A DNA stretch of 64,000 nt from Heracleum sosnowskyi (taxonomy: Eukaryota; Streptophyta; Magnoliopsida; Apiales; Apiaceae): the NCBI GenBank assembly GCA_030848705.1, contig CM061242.1, forward strand, positions 65,173,064-65,237,063. Direction: 5' to 3'. A model generated the notes under the pieces. That model was not told the DNA's origin. It saw only the letters and a program-made list of their open reading frames with translations, and did no database searches. Below are positions 1 to 10,000 of this stretch, in pieces (positions within the stretch are counted from its first letter, which is position 1; each line of letters opens with the position of its first letter). The translations under genes and the position numbers were made by a program.

Positions 1-75
1 TCTTGTTTGAATTCCCTACGGGGTGATCGTCTTGTGAAGGCCCTTCGGGATAATCTTGTTTTGAAGGCCCTGCAA

Positions 76-190
76 CATTCGCATGCATTCATTAATCATC
101 ATGTGCATCATTCGCATCATGCGTTCATTAATCATCATGTGCATCATTCGCATCATGCATTCATTCATATCATCATGTGCATCATGTCCG
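76..190. repeat. 33-36 bp tandem repeat, about 3 copies
   Basis: The word attcgcat recurs at about 77, 110 and 146, followed each time by a cattcattaatcatcatgtg-like stretch. A His/Met-rich frame over it is a by-product of the repeat. Confidence 0.75.
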
Positions 191-261
191 TCATACATTT
201 ACTAGTAAACATTGGACACTCTTAGATTCTATGGTTGTCTATGTGTGATATTTTCGAAGAC

Positions 262-450
262 CCTTATTTGCGTAGGGTATTGCTTGGGAATAATTTTTGA
301 AGGCCCTTTTTTAAGGTGTTGCTTGGGAATTATTTTTGAAGGCCCTTCTTTAAGGTGTTGCTTGGAAATTATTTTTTAAGGCCCTTCTTTATAAAGGTGT
401 TGCTTGGAATTATTTTGAAGGCCCTTATTTGTGGAAGGTGTTGCTTGGAG
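262..450. repeat. About 48 bp tandem repeat, 4-5 copies
   Basis: A unit containing gaaggccctt and ggtgttgcttgg is repeated with small indels. The first word also occurs near positions 35-70, so the array may extend further left. Confidence 0.75.
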
Positions 451-452
451 TA

Positions 453-745
453 CCTTGGTAAACCCGTACTTCCGGGGTGCTTATCCGTACTTCCGGAAAG
501 CTCACCAAGAAGATGCATAGGAATATGACTTCCTGTTAGGAGGCATACCTTCCTCGAAATGCATAAGCTTGGATGCCTTGGTAAACCCGTACTTCCGGGG
601 TGCTTATCCGTACTTCCAAAAAGCTCACCAAGAAGATACATAGGAATATGACTTCCTGTTATGAGGCATACCTTCCTCGGAATGCATAAGCTTGGATGCC
701 TTGGTAAACCCGTACTTCCGGGGTGCTTATCTGTACTTCTGGAAA
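453..745. repeat. 123 bp tandem repeat, about 2.4 copies
   Basis: The word ccttggtaaacccgtacttc starts at 453, 576 and 699, giving an exact 123 bp period. Each unit contains two near copies of a cgtacttccgg word. Confidence 0.85.
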
Positions 746-775
746 GCTCACCAAGAAGATGTGTAGGAATATGTC

Positions 776-990
776 TTCCTCAGGAAGCGAAAGTCCACTA
801 AACGCATGGAGTAGCTTGGAGTCCTTCCTCTATGGAAGAAGATGCGTAGGAATACGACTTTCCCAAGGAAGCGTAAGTCCACTAAACGCATGGAGCAGCT
901 GGAGTTTGTCCCATGTGAAAGAATGTGCATAGGAATACGACTTCCTTAGGGAGCGTAAGTCCACTAAATGCATACGTTGGAGTCCTTCTC
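776..990. repeat. About 84 bp tandem repeat, 3 copies
   Basis: Three copies of a unit with gtaagtccactaaacgcatg (first copy gaaagtcc) lie near 785, 870 and 952. The preceding words resemble part of the 123 bp unit, so the two arrays are probably related. Confidence 0.7.
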
Positions 991-1370
991 AACACATTAC
1001 ATCTTCTCTTTATTTCAACATACAAGGACATCACTACTGTTGCTACTACATTCTGATACTTCCCTCTCTTGAATAGTGGATTCACAAACCTAACTTTACC
1101 AGGGAAAGCCGCTCATTCTCCTACACTTACAGAACTACTTGTACATATTTTTTTCTCGCATCTCGCAGATTACAGGCACATTATGTTGTCCCCCTCGCAT
1201 CTACAAGCATATTACGGGCACATCATGTCGTCTCCCTCATATCTACAGACATATTACGGGTACCTCTATACTTCATATTATTTGCTAATCTTCTACTCCT
1301 AGTTGTTTCATTGACTCAGGAAATTCGGAAGATCAAAGCACACTTAGTTCTCCAGTCCATCAAGCTGCAC

Positions 1371-1389
1371 TGAAGAACCGGGGGGTAGT
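1371..1389 (+). other. Polypurine tract before the LTR
   Basis: A purine run rich in G lies directly before the TGTTACG start of the LTR, where plus-strand priming would occur. Confidence 0.6.
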
Positions 1390-1851
1390 TGTTACGCCAT
1401 AATTTCGGTTGCCTCAATTATCTCCTAATTTCCCAATATTGATGTAATAATAATTATTGCTTAACCACTAAGTAATATCCTCTCTCTGAAACGAGGAAAC
1501 AATCAATCTAAATCAATCAATTACTAAAAATATCTCCAAACGATTCTTTCAAATTAGGAAAGAATCACAACGCTAATATAACTCTAAAAAGATAAAATTA
1601 ACTTATCTCAACATATCCCTTAACAATCACAGGGATTAAAAATACTATCCTATCACAGAACTGTGTTGGCTTGATCCCTATATATAAACAGGGTACACAT
1701 GCATCTTGGAATAGGATCCGACACATCTAACAAGTCGAGACACCTTTCAAGTCCAGCCCCAAACATCCAAAAATCCCAAAATCCCCCATCATCATAATTC
1801 TTTATTCCAGCAATCCCCGAAATTTGTTATCACCAAATTCCTCTGTTAACA
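1390..1851 (+). repeat. 3' LTR (462 bp) of the left-edge LTR element
   Basis: It starts TGTTA and ends TAACA, a perfect 5 bp terminal inversion with TG/CA ends. A polypurine tract precedes it and a TATA box (TATATAAA) lies at 1681-1688, so it is in + orientation. Helicase coding sequence resumes immediately after it at 1852, which fixes the right boundary. The partner LTR and left target duplication lie outside the window; the expected duplication would be gaaga (1852-1856). Confidence 0.75.
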
Positions 1852-1951
1852 GAAGATTTTATAGATGATATAACTTGGATGTGGCGAAGTGTTTTAAAAA
1901 ATAACGAGTTGATACTTTCGGAAGAAGAGATACAGTAATGGGCTTTAGCAG
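1852..1951 (+). pseudogene. Helitron Pif1-like helicase, upstream exon fragment
   Basis: This short piece reads in one frame as a run matching the region of plant Helitron helicases just before the Walker A domain, ending in a W-A-L-A motif. One in-frame TAA lies at 1936-1938 in place of a likely Gln codon. The last base, G1951, is followed by a GT donor. Joined to the acceptor before 4710, the split codon becomes Glu and the frame continues, which supports a real splice junction. The 5' part of the gene lies left of the inserted LTR element. In autonomous Helitrons this RepHel helicase unwinds DNA during rolling-circle transposition. Confidence 0.7.
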
Positions 1952-2095
1952 GTAGTCAATATCTACATCTGTTAAACATGAATTCATAATATGATACTCC
2001 CATTTACATATTTATATTTTCGTCTAGCATGTTATATTATATACACTATATTATGAATTCTCAATGTCGATATATGCAAGCATGAAAAGATTAAG

Positions 2096-3253
2096 GGGTT
2101 AATGAGCTATTTCAGCACTGTACAGTACATAAACTTTCAGTTGGGTTACCAGCCCAAAAAAGTTTTCAGTCAAACACTTGAACAATAAAAATATTTCAAA
2201 CAGATTACTGCCGTTTTGTTCCGTTAAATGCACTAACGGACTGCTGATGTGGACGCTGACTTGGCTGATGTGTACTACAATTCTATCACTTAACTTTATA
2301 TCAATTTTCAGTTGGGTTACCATTCAATTTATATGCTTATAAGTGTATTTTTTTTTTTGAATTTGTAATTTTGTTCGGATGATTAGAATTTAATTTAATT
2401 TAAAATTGAACATACTCATTCAATTTATATGCTTATAAATCGATATAAGTGAACAATGTTTTTTAAAGATATCACGTTTTTTCAATCCAAAGTGTAATTT
2501 TTTCAATTTGTAATTTTTTTAGGATGATTAGAATTTAATTAGATTCAAAATTGAACATACCCATTCAATTTATCTGTTTATAAATCGATACATGCGAACA
2601 AATATTTTACGATATCATATATTTTTTCAAACCAAAATGTATTTTTTTTTTGAATTTGTAAATTTTTCGGATGATTAGAATTAAATTTAATTTAAAGTTG
2701 AACATACCCATTCAATCACATAACATACCCCTTAAAAGTTTTCTTTGAAATGGTAATTATTTTCGGATGATTAGAATTTAGTTTAATTTAAAATTTAACA
2801 TACCCACTCAATTTATATCTTTATAAATTGATACATACGAACAAATATTTTAAGATATCACATTTTTTCAATTCAAAGTGTAATTTTTTTAATTTGTAAT
2901 TTTTTCGGATAATTAGAATTTAATTAAATTCAAATTTTAACATACCCATTCAATTTATATGTTTTTTCAACAAATATTTTTAAAAAATTCAGTTCAAATT
3001 TTAACCGAAAGTTTTTTCGTTCAGTGACCTAATTGAAAGTTTTTTCGTTCAGTGACCTAATTGAAAGTTGATCAGTACTTTAACGGCGCTCCGTTAAAGT
3101 CAAACCAATTTTAACGGCAGTGAAAATTTATGACTGTACAGTGTTGCGATTGAAAATAATTGTTACTTAAATTATGCGATTGAAAGTTTTTTTGGGCTGG
3201 TAACCCAACTGAAAGTTTATGTATTGTACAGTACTGAAATAGCTCGTTAACCC
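2096..3253. mobile_element. Non-autonomous Mutator-like element (MULE/MITE), 1158 bp
   Basis: The two ends are inverted repeats of about 66 bp with three mismatches by eye (2096-2161 against 3188-3253), beginning GGGTTA and ending TAACCC. A 10 bp direct repeat, aaagattaag, flanks the element at 2086-2095 and 3254-3263. Long terminal inverted repeats with a 9-11 bp target duplication are typical of Mutator-like elements. No transposase frame is present, so movement would need a transposase in trans. Strand is not determinable. Confidence 0.88.
2340..2965. repeat. Internal AT-rich tandem repeat of the MULE, about 145 bp, 5 degenerate copies
   Basis: The word ggatgattagaa (one copy ggataattagaa) recurs at about 2377, 2521, 2668, 2765 and 2907, each followed by a catacccattcaattta-like word. 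Spacing is roughly 145 bp except for one shortened copy. Confidence 0.75.
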
Positions 3254-3284
3254 AAAGATTAAGTTAAACTTAACATCTTCTAGG

Positions 3285-4480
3285 CTTACTAACTGAAGAT
3301 AGTTCTTTGTAGCAGTTTACTCTTAAAACTTCGGCCATTTGAAGATTCAACAATTTTTTAAGTTGATCACCGTTCGCTAAAAATGACTTATCTCTATGTA
3401 GAAAACTTTAGATTACTAAAATATTGAAAATAAGCAGACTTCATTATCCTTCTATTGATATATGTCACAATTGTTAGATCCTTCTAAATTATAATAGTTT
3501 ACTCTGTAAACTTAGGTCATAAGCAGATTCAGCAATTTCTGAACCTGACCACTCTTTGCTGAAAATGACTTATCTCCCTATACGAACATCCAATCAACGG
3601 ACAATTAATTTTAAAACAAACTAGACTTGATTATCTTCCTAATGACAATTGGAACAGATCCTAGAACCTTCTCCAATGTAGCAGTTTATTCTGCAAACAT
3701 GAGCCATCGGCAGATTCAACATTTTACACCTTGTTGACCACTCTTCGCTAAACATTACTTATCTCCCTGTAGAAAAATACAAAATGTAAACCGTAAATTT
3801 CATAAAAAAAACTAGCCTTATATGTATTTCTAATGGTATATGGAACATAAGCTAGATCCTTTTACATTTCAGCCGTTAATTCTGAAAACATGAGTCATTA
3901 GCAGATTCAGCATTTTACACCTTGCTGACCACTCTTCGCTAAAAATTACTTATCTCCTTGTAGAAAAATACAAAATGCGAACCGTAAATTTCATAAAAAA
4001 CTATACTTACACGTCTTTCTAATGGTATATGGAATAGAAGCTAGATACTTATACATTTTAGCAGTTAATTCTGAAAACATGAGTCATTAGCAGATTCAAC
4101 ATTTTACACCTTGTTGACCACTATTCGCTAAAAATTACTTATCTCCCTGTAGAAAAATTCAAATCATAAACCGTAAATTTTATAAAAAAACTAGATTCAA
4201 ATATATTTCTAATGATAAATGGAACAGCTGCTAGACCTTTCGAAATTATAGCAGTTTTTTCTGCAAACTTGGATCTGGTGCAGATTCAACATTTTCTGAA
4301 ACTGACACCCTTTGCTCAAAATTACTTATCTCTCCGTAAAAAACTTCAAATTACAAACCATTAATTGAATAACTAAACTTCTTAATCATTATAGTTGGAG
4401 GAAGAATAGTTGCTAGATCCTTCTGCATTTTTAATAGGTTATATTGCAAACTTGGGTCATTAGCTTATTAATAATTTTCT
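3285..4480. repeat. 180-190 bp tandem repeat array in the helicase intron, about 6 copies
   Basis: The marker gcagattcaac (with variants) lies at about 3342, 3523, 3711, 3901, 4091 and 4281, so the period is 181-190 bp and settles at 190 in the last copies. Each unit also carries a ttcgctaaaa-like word, cttatctccctgtag and a ctagatcctt word. The copies are partly diverged and I see no coding potential. Confidence 0.85.
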
Positions 4481-4709
4481 AATGGTAATAGGTTTTGAGT
4501 TCAATTTTTTTAGAACACCAATGGTTTGTGCTAATTGTGTTTATGTTGTTGTACTTCAGCCTATAGGATACATACCAGATGAAAATGCATCAAATTTAGT
4601 GACAAATGAATACATATGAGGTCTTAATATAATATATTTTTGTGATTATCAATAATTGTTAGGTAATTCTACATACTTTTTTTTTGTTAACTTGGTTTTC
4701 TTTTTTCAG

Positions 4710-5145
4710 AACTTGAAAAGATTTTCAATTCCATAGGAAAATGTTTACGAGGTTATCCAGATATGCCATTTCCACCTCCTCAATTTCTATGTGGAATTGC
4801 TAATACTCTTATTGTCGAAGAAAGAAGTTACAATGTAGAAGCCATGAATCAGGAACATCAAAACTTGCACTCAAATCTTAATACCAATCAATTGGAAATA
4901 TATGATGCTATAACTGATTCTGTTTACAACAAGAGAGGAAATGTATTCTTCGTCTACGGTAGTGGAGGTTGTGGTAAAACATTCCTTTGGCGTACAATCA
5001 TTGCTAGGCTGAGATCAGAAATGAAGATTGTACTACGCCTATTACAACATCAGGGATTACAGCTGTTTTGCTACCAGGAGGTCGAACAACACATTCCAGG
5101 TTCAAGATTCCATTAGACATAGATGAACAATCAACATATAATACT
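4710..5145 (+). pseudogene. Helitron Pif1-like helicase, Walker A exon (broken)
   Basis: After the acceptor at 4709 the frame encodes a segment ending in MPFPPPQF, then a Q-L-E-I-Y-D block and a Walker A loop GSGGCGKTFLW near 4960-4990. These are hallmarks of plant Helitron helicases, which belong to superfamily 1B with Pif1. A frameshift near 5030 moves the next conserved segment (TSGI, LLPGGRTTHS) into another frame. The homology stops at 5131-5145, where the sequence becomes reverse-strand Copia RT. About 250 residues of helicase core, including the Walker B region, are missing before the sequence resumes at 26258. The gene is dead. Confidence 0.85.
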
Positions 5146-5509
5146 AGGAATGCCACTTTGCTACCACTAACCTTCTTATAAACACATGGCTCATTTTCAT
5201 TTTGAATGAAGCCAAACTCTTTGCCTGTTACATCAAAACGAATGTTCCAACTCCTTGAGGCCTGCTTCAATCCATAAATAGATCGTAGTAGCTTATAGAC
5301 CAGTCTAGCAAATTTCGGATCGGCAAAACCTTCTAGTTGTATCATATACACATCCTCTTCTAAGCTCCCATTTAAGAAAGCGGTTTTGACATCCATTTTC
5401 CAGATTTCATAGTCATAGTAATCTGCTATCGCAAGCAAAATCCTGATGGACTTGACCATAGCTACTGGTGAGAAAGTTTCATCATAGTTAATACCATGAA
5501 TTTGTTTAA
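5131..5509 (-). pseudogene. Inverted fragment of Copia reverse transcriptase
   Basis: On the - strand this reads as the Copia RT segment from YDETFSPV through MDVKTAFLNG and YGLKQASRSW to VLYVD, and it stops exactly in the YVDD box. It is closely similar to the + strand RT at 23380-23735 of the Angela-like element, so it is the same family. It has neither start nor stop context. Its right edge lies near 5509, where similarity to the other copy begins inside the word gttttaaa. It probably arose by rearrangement of the resident Copia rather than as a separate insertion. Confidence 0.85.
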
Positions 5510-6396
5510 AACATGGAGGCATCCCAATGAGGCATTTCAAGGAGGCATACTAAGGAGTCTTTACAAGGAAGCATGAAGCCATTTTTTTTATATATTTTAA
5601 CCACCATAGATCGACCTCGATTTTTCCTTTAGCTTGGAAAAATCACATAGGATTGGGCCATAACCAAGCACGTTTATATTATGCACTTTACATATATGAT
5701 GATATGTTTGCGTACTTATAATGATGCATGCTTTAATTAGATTAAACATGTATGTATTAGATACGTCACCCATGCCATGTTTGCTAAACAAGATAAGTAT
5801 GAATTTTCAAATTTTGATATGGGGCAATTTTGACAAAAATAAAAGCGCTGATGGGTTTTAAGTAAGACCACTGTGTCTCCTCCGACGGACTGGAAATCAA
5901 ACCATTGATGAATTTTGATTTGAAGTACTTAGTTCAAGGAAAAATTGGGAATCTCTTGATGATAGGATCATGGTCGTTTTAATAATAACAAATCCCTAAA
6001 GTTAAAATATTAAGTCAATTAGATGCCTTCCAATGGGGAACACTCGTCAAGACCTAGATCGAGAAAGAGTGGTTTCGCCAAAGCGAAGCACTCCAATCTA
6101 TCGTGGTAAGACGCGATGAAGTAAATGTGATACTTAACTTTTAGACCATTGGGTTAGACTTAACTAAGTTACCACAATAAGATTGTGAACTTAGAGGCAT
6201 GGAGTTTGGTATGATTTATTAGATAAATGTGAACAAATATTGTTCTACCAAACTTTCCAAGAGTTATATATATGATATAATTGACAAGAGTTTACCTAAA
6301 TAAATCATGTTTTGGGAGTAAAGCCAAGGCTGACCTTAAGCATGACGAAATATGGATCTTGGCTCACTAGAAAGATTGTGAATATATATATATATA
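5510..6396 (+). other. Probable untranslated leader of the Angela-like Copia
   Basis: I find no protein here. SIRE-A is inserted at 6397 and the sequence to its right (18258 onward) runs into the Copia gag start, so this stretch is most simply the 5' leader of the same element. Angela-type elements have long leaders. No primer-binding site and no copy of the element's 1.5 kb LTR are visible, so the 5' end has been lost. The assignment rests on position only. Confidence 0.45.
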
Positions 6397-6889
6397 TGTT
6401 AGGCCGAATTACACAATATATAATCAAGATAAGTATAATAATAACAATTGAGAACACTGTTTATGAATCAACAAGTGAATTATATAAATAACTCTTCTCT
6501 CAGTGATGTTAAAGAATCACAGAGAGCTGCTAGGTTACAAGAATAATATATTCAGTATTCGCATCCCTTTTAGGGTTAACCTATCTGTGTTTATATAATA
6601 CACAGTTACATAATCAATCTCTAATTGATATTCCTATAAATTAGCTATACAAATCATATCAAATTAGAATTGCTTCTGTCTTCTGTTCCGTTTCCTTAAC
6701 TGTCTCAATATATCTTGCTTCTTTCCATCTTCAAGATATATTGCTTCTAGAATCTTCATATTAGCACCGACAGTTAATGAACTCTTCACCCCGTCAGACT
6801 TTATCAAACTCTGACTGGCTTCTAGTAAACTCTGATGAGTACCTGGTACTTAAACACTGATGAACAAACGTCAGCAATTATATCTAACA
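6397..6889 (-). repeat. SIRE-A 3' LTR (left copy, 493 bp)
   Basis: On the element strand it runs TGTTAGA to CCTAACA. It has the same length as the right copy and differs from it by three substitutions by eye, so insertion was recent on an evolutionary scale. Confidence 0.93.
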
Positions 6890-6900
6890 ATCTCCCCCAA
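6890..6900 (-). other. SIRE-A polypurine tract
   Basis: On the element strand, TTGGGGGAGA directly precedes the 3' LTR, the expected site of plus-strand priming. Confidence 0.8.
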
Positions 6901-7034
6901 CTTGTGCATAATGAATATGTACAAGTTAAATAGATAATTGATGATATCAAAACATATAACAAATGCAGTGTTTAAATATAACAGAGTTTAACTTTAACTT
7001 AGAACAGAAAACTTTAAAAACTTACAGTCAGACT

Positions 7035-10000
7035 TTACTTAATCTCTTCAATATCAGGCACTGTCCTGAGATAATCGATGAGAAGTCTTCTTTCAGCCTT
7101 TTCTAGCTCTTCTACCATGATCTCTTTCAATTCCTTGAGCTCTGGATCACCTTCTCCAGTCTGGTAGATAGCAGCTCTCAGAGAATAAATGCTGTTCTTT
7201 CTCATTTCATTCCCTAGCCGGATATAATATGATTTGTCTGACTCCAGATTGAATTCCAAGACTTTAATACCCAGTGCGGTCTTAAACTTAGCACTATTTC
7301 TCTTCATCTCAACAATCTTTCCATAAGCATCTCTGTACTTAGGAATATATGCACTAGAAACACCTCCTCCAAGCATAGCTTTTGTCTTCAGCATCCTTTC
7401 TCTTAGAACTAAAGCAGCATTGTGAGTACTTCTATTTTTGACTTTGAGAAGGTATAAAACATACTCAAGCTCTTCCCATAGCTTCAATTGAACATCAGCT
7501 TCTCCTATTCTGTATACTCTTCCATCAGACATAAAATATAACAGAACCTCTTTCTTCAATCCTTTATGATAGACCATCTGAACAGATTCTAGTTTATCAA
7601 GGCTCTCTTGAGATACCCCAATACCAGCTTCTGCCAGTGATGTTTGATCTAAAGATCTGTTATTTATTCTCCTTTCCCTGTGTGAACCTAAACCAGACTT
7701 GTCATAAGATTCTTTTCCAAGTACTGTCCTGGTTTGAGAAAAATCAACAGCTTCTAACGTCAGAGTTTCAGAAAGTACAGGTCTTAAGAAACCTTGAAGT
7801 TGTGGAGCTAGCTGAGTTTGTACAACTTGAGCCTTGTCAGAGGTTGTCACAACTTTAGTAGAAATATCAACATGAGCAACGTCAGAGGTTGATTTGTTTA
7901 TCCTTGATTCAACTTGAGCAACGTCAGAGGTTGAATAATTCTTCTTTGGTAACTGTCCTTCTTCTACCAGTATACCCTTTCCTTTATCAGTATTTACAAT
8001 CACAGGTCTCCTTGTGTATTGTATACTCTGTTGAGTATTTTCTTTGATAGAAATTCCAATTTCTTTCTTTCTAGGAGCCTTTACTGATTTCTTCTTATAA
8101 GTACCAGAAGCAACTTTCTTTTTATGTTCTTCAGACAGCATCTTCATTTCTGCTTCCAAATCCTCAACTGTCACTTCACCATCATGCTCATCTAAAAACA
8201 GCTTGGCTGCGATCTCTTCATCAGTTATTGGATTAGCTGAAATCACTAGACTCTTAAGTCTTGAAGAAGATTGAGCATGAGTACCAGAACCAGTAGCACC
8301 AGAGTTTATCATATCAGAGTTTGTCTGTCTAGCAGAGTTTGACCTAAGTCGCCTTTGCTCTTGAGAAGACTTTGACCTTTTCTCTGTTTCCCTGCTTCCA
8401 CCATCATTTGAATCATCCCTCAGTCTCAAAGTTGGAGTCCTTCTGCATTTGTCTTTAGGTATCTTCTCCCCCTTTTTGACATCATCAGGAATAAAAACTG
8501 ATGTCAGCAACTCTAGTGATGAAGCAATAGAATCAATTTTTCCAGACATCAAAGTCTGATTCTCTTCAACCTTCAGTAACCTGGAGCTAAAATCCTTTTG
8601 TTCTTGACACAGGGAAAGATATAAAGATTTATCCTTTTTCAATGTAACTTCCCTGGCAACTATGTCATTTCTCAGTCCATCAATAACCTTATCAGTAATA
8701 TCAAAGCGATTATGCAATGATTTGACTTGGACAATTGTGGCTTTGAGATGAGTTAAAAGTTCAGGATTTTGAATTTCCTTAGAAGACTTGGTCACAAAAT
8801 CAGCAGCTCTTTCATCAGAAAAGATAGTTTCTCTGCTTGACCAATTAGAAAAATACATTTCCTGAAAGTGAGCGTCTGTAGCATGTTGAGTAGCAACTCT
8901 TTGAGATGTATCAACAGAGTTTGCAGAAGAAGCAACATTAGAAGAAATAGAAACATCTTCGTCAGCATTATCTTGTGCTCTCTCAGGAAGATCAGAGTTT
9001 ACAACTACATTTTCTGCAGCTTCTTCAACAATATGCTCTGCAGTAATGTCAACATTCTCTGCTGCAACATCATCTTTCTCAGCATCTTCTTCTACTGTAA
9101 TCTGCTTCTCATCATTTTCAACAATCTGCTCAGAAGAGACAGATCTTGCTGCCTGATCAACCTCTTCACCAACTTCAATAACTTGATTAGTGACAGAGAG
9201 AATCTCTGTATGAGTTGCCATTGACTCTTCAATTACCATAGTGGCTTGATCAGCTGCCACATCCGCAGTGTCACAAATACTGACAGTAGGATGTGCTTCA
9301 ATCTCTTCTTCATTGTCCATCTCCAATATAGGTTCAAGGAACACCTCAGGAGCTTCATCAGAATTTACTCTGTCCACTATAGGCATAGTAGTGTTATCAT
9401 CGACAACAATCTCCTCAATAACAACATCAGCCTCATCAGCATATGCTCTGGTCTCATCAGTAACAACCTCCTGATTTTCAGCTTCAGGAGCTTCAGCGTT
9501 TACAAAAACTCTGTCCTCATCAGCAGTAGTTACAACATGCTCCTCAACAAAATCTTCTGGAGCTTCATGCTGGACAGCTTCAGAGTCTGGTGTAGACTCA
9601 TCCAAATCATCAAAAAGATAATTTGCTACCAACTTTCTTCTTTTCTGATGTGAAATCTCACTGTCAGCAAAAGATGGCCTATTTGCCCTTCTTTTCTTCC
9701 TTGAAGTTCCAGCAGATGTTGACACCCCAATATCAACTGATGATTTAGAAATCCTTGCTGGCTTAGAACCCATATGCTTAGTCCTACCACCCCTTGCAGG
9801 TTTGACAGATGTTGATGAAGGTAGCTCTGTTTGTAAAGGCTCAGGTTGAGACTCTGATTGAGAAGAAGCTTGTGTTGGTGGATTTACTTGATCATTTATA
9901 AACTGTTGCACAGAGGCAGGTAGCAACAAGTCTCCAACAACCCCTTTCTTAACATCCTTATTGATAAGATCAGAAAATATCCTCTTGTGTAATTTAAAAC

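Larger units (their letters stand above)
1..1389 (+). mobile_element. 3' internal region of an LTR retrotransposon (Tat-like, tentative), non-coding and repeat-rich
   Basis: No convincing protein is encoded here. The stretch is a chain of different short tandem repeats ending in a purine-rich tract and an LTR, which is the layout of the non-coding region between pol and the 3' LTR in Tat-lineage gypsy elements. That lineage is known for tandem repeats at this position. The open frames across it simply follow the repeats. The rest of the element lies left of the window, so the lineage is an inference. Confidence 0.55.
1952..4709 (+). other. Intron of the Helitron helicase (2758 bp)
   Basis: The boundaries are GT at 1952 and a pyrimidine-rich tract plus CAG at 4707-4709. 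The flanking exons keep phase: one base on the left and two on the right complete a Glu codon. The intron has been enlarged by a Mutator-like insertion and a 190 bp tandem array. From about 4480 to 4700 I see only AT-rich sequence. Confidence 0.65.

Noticed and set aside
7..225. Small His-rich proteins at the left edge
   Set aside because: These frames lie wholly within 33-36 bp tandem repeats on both strands and show no domain.
1390..1851. The left LTR as a relative of the Tat LTR at 31532
   Set aside because: Lengths are similar (462 and about 458 bp) but I see no sequence similarity.
3285..4480. CRISPR-like array
   Set aside because: The 190 bp units are contiguous and degenerate without short repeats and unique spacers, and the context is a plant transposon intron.
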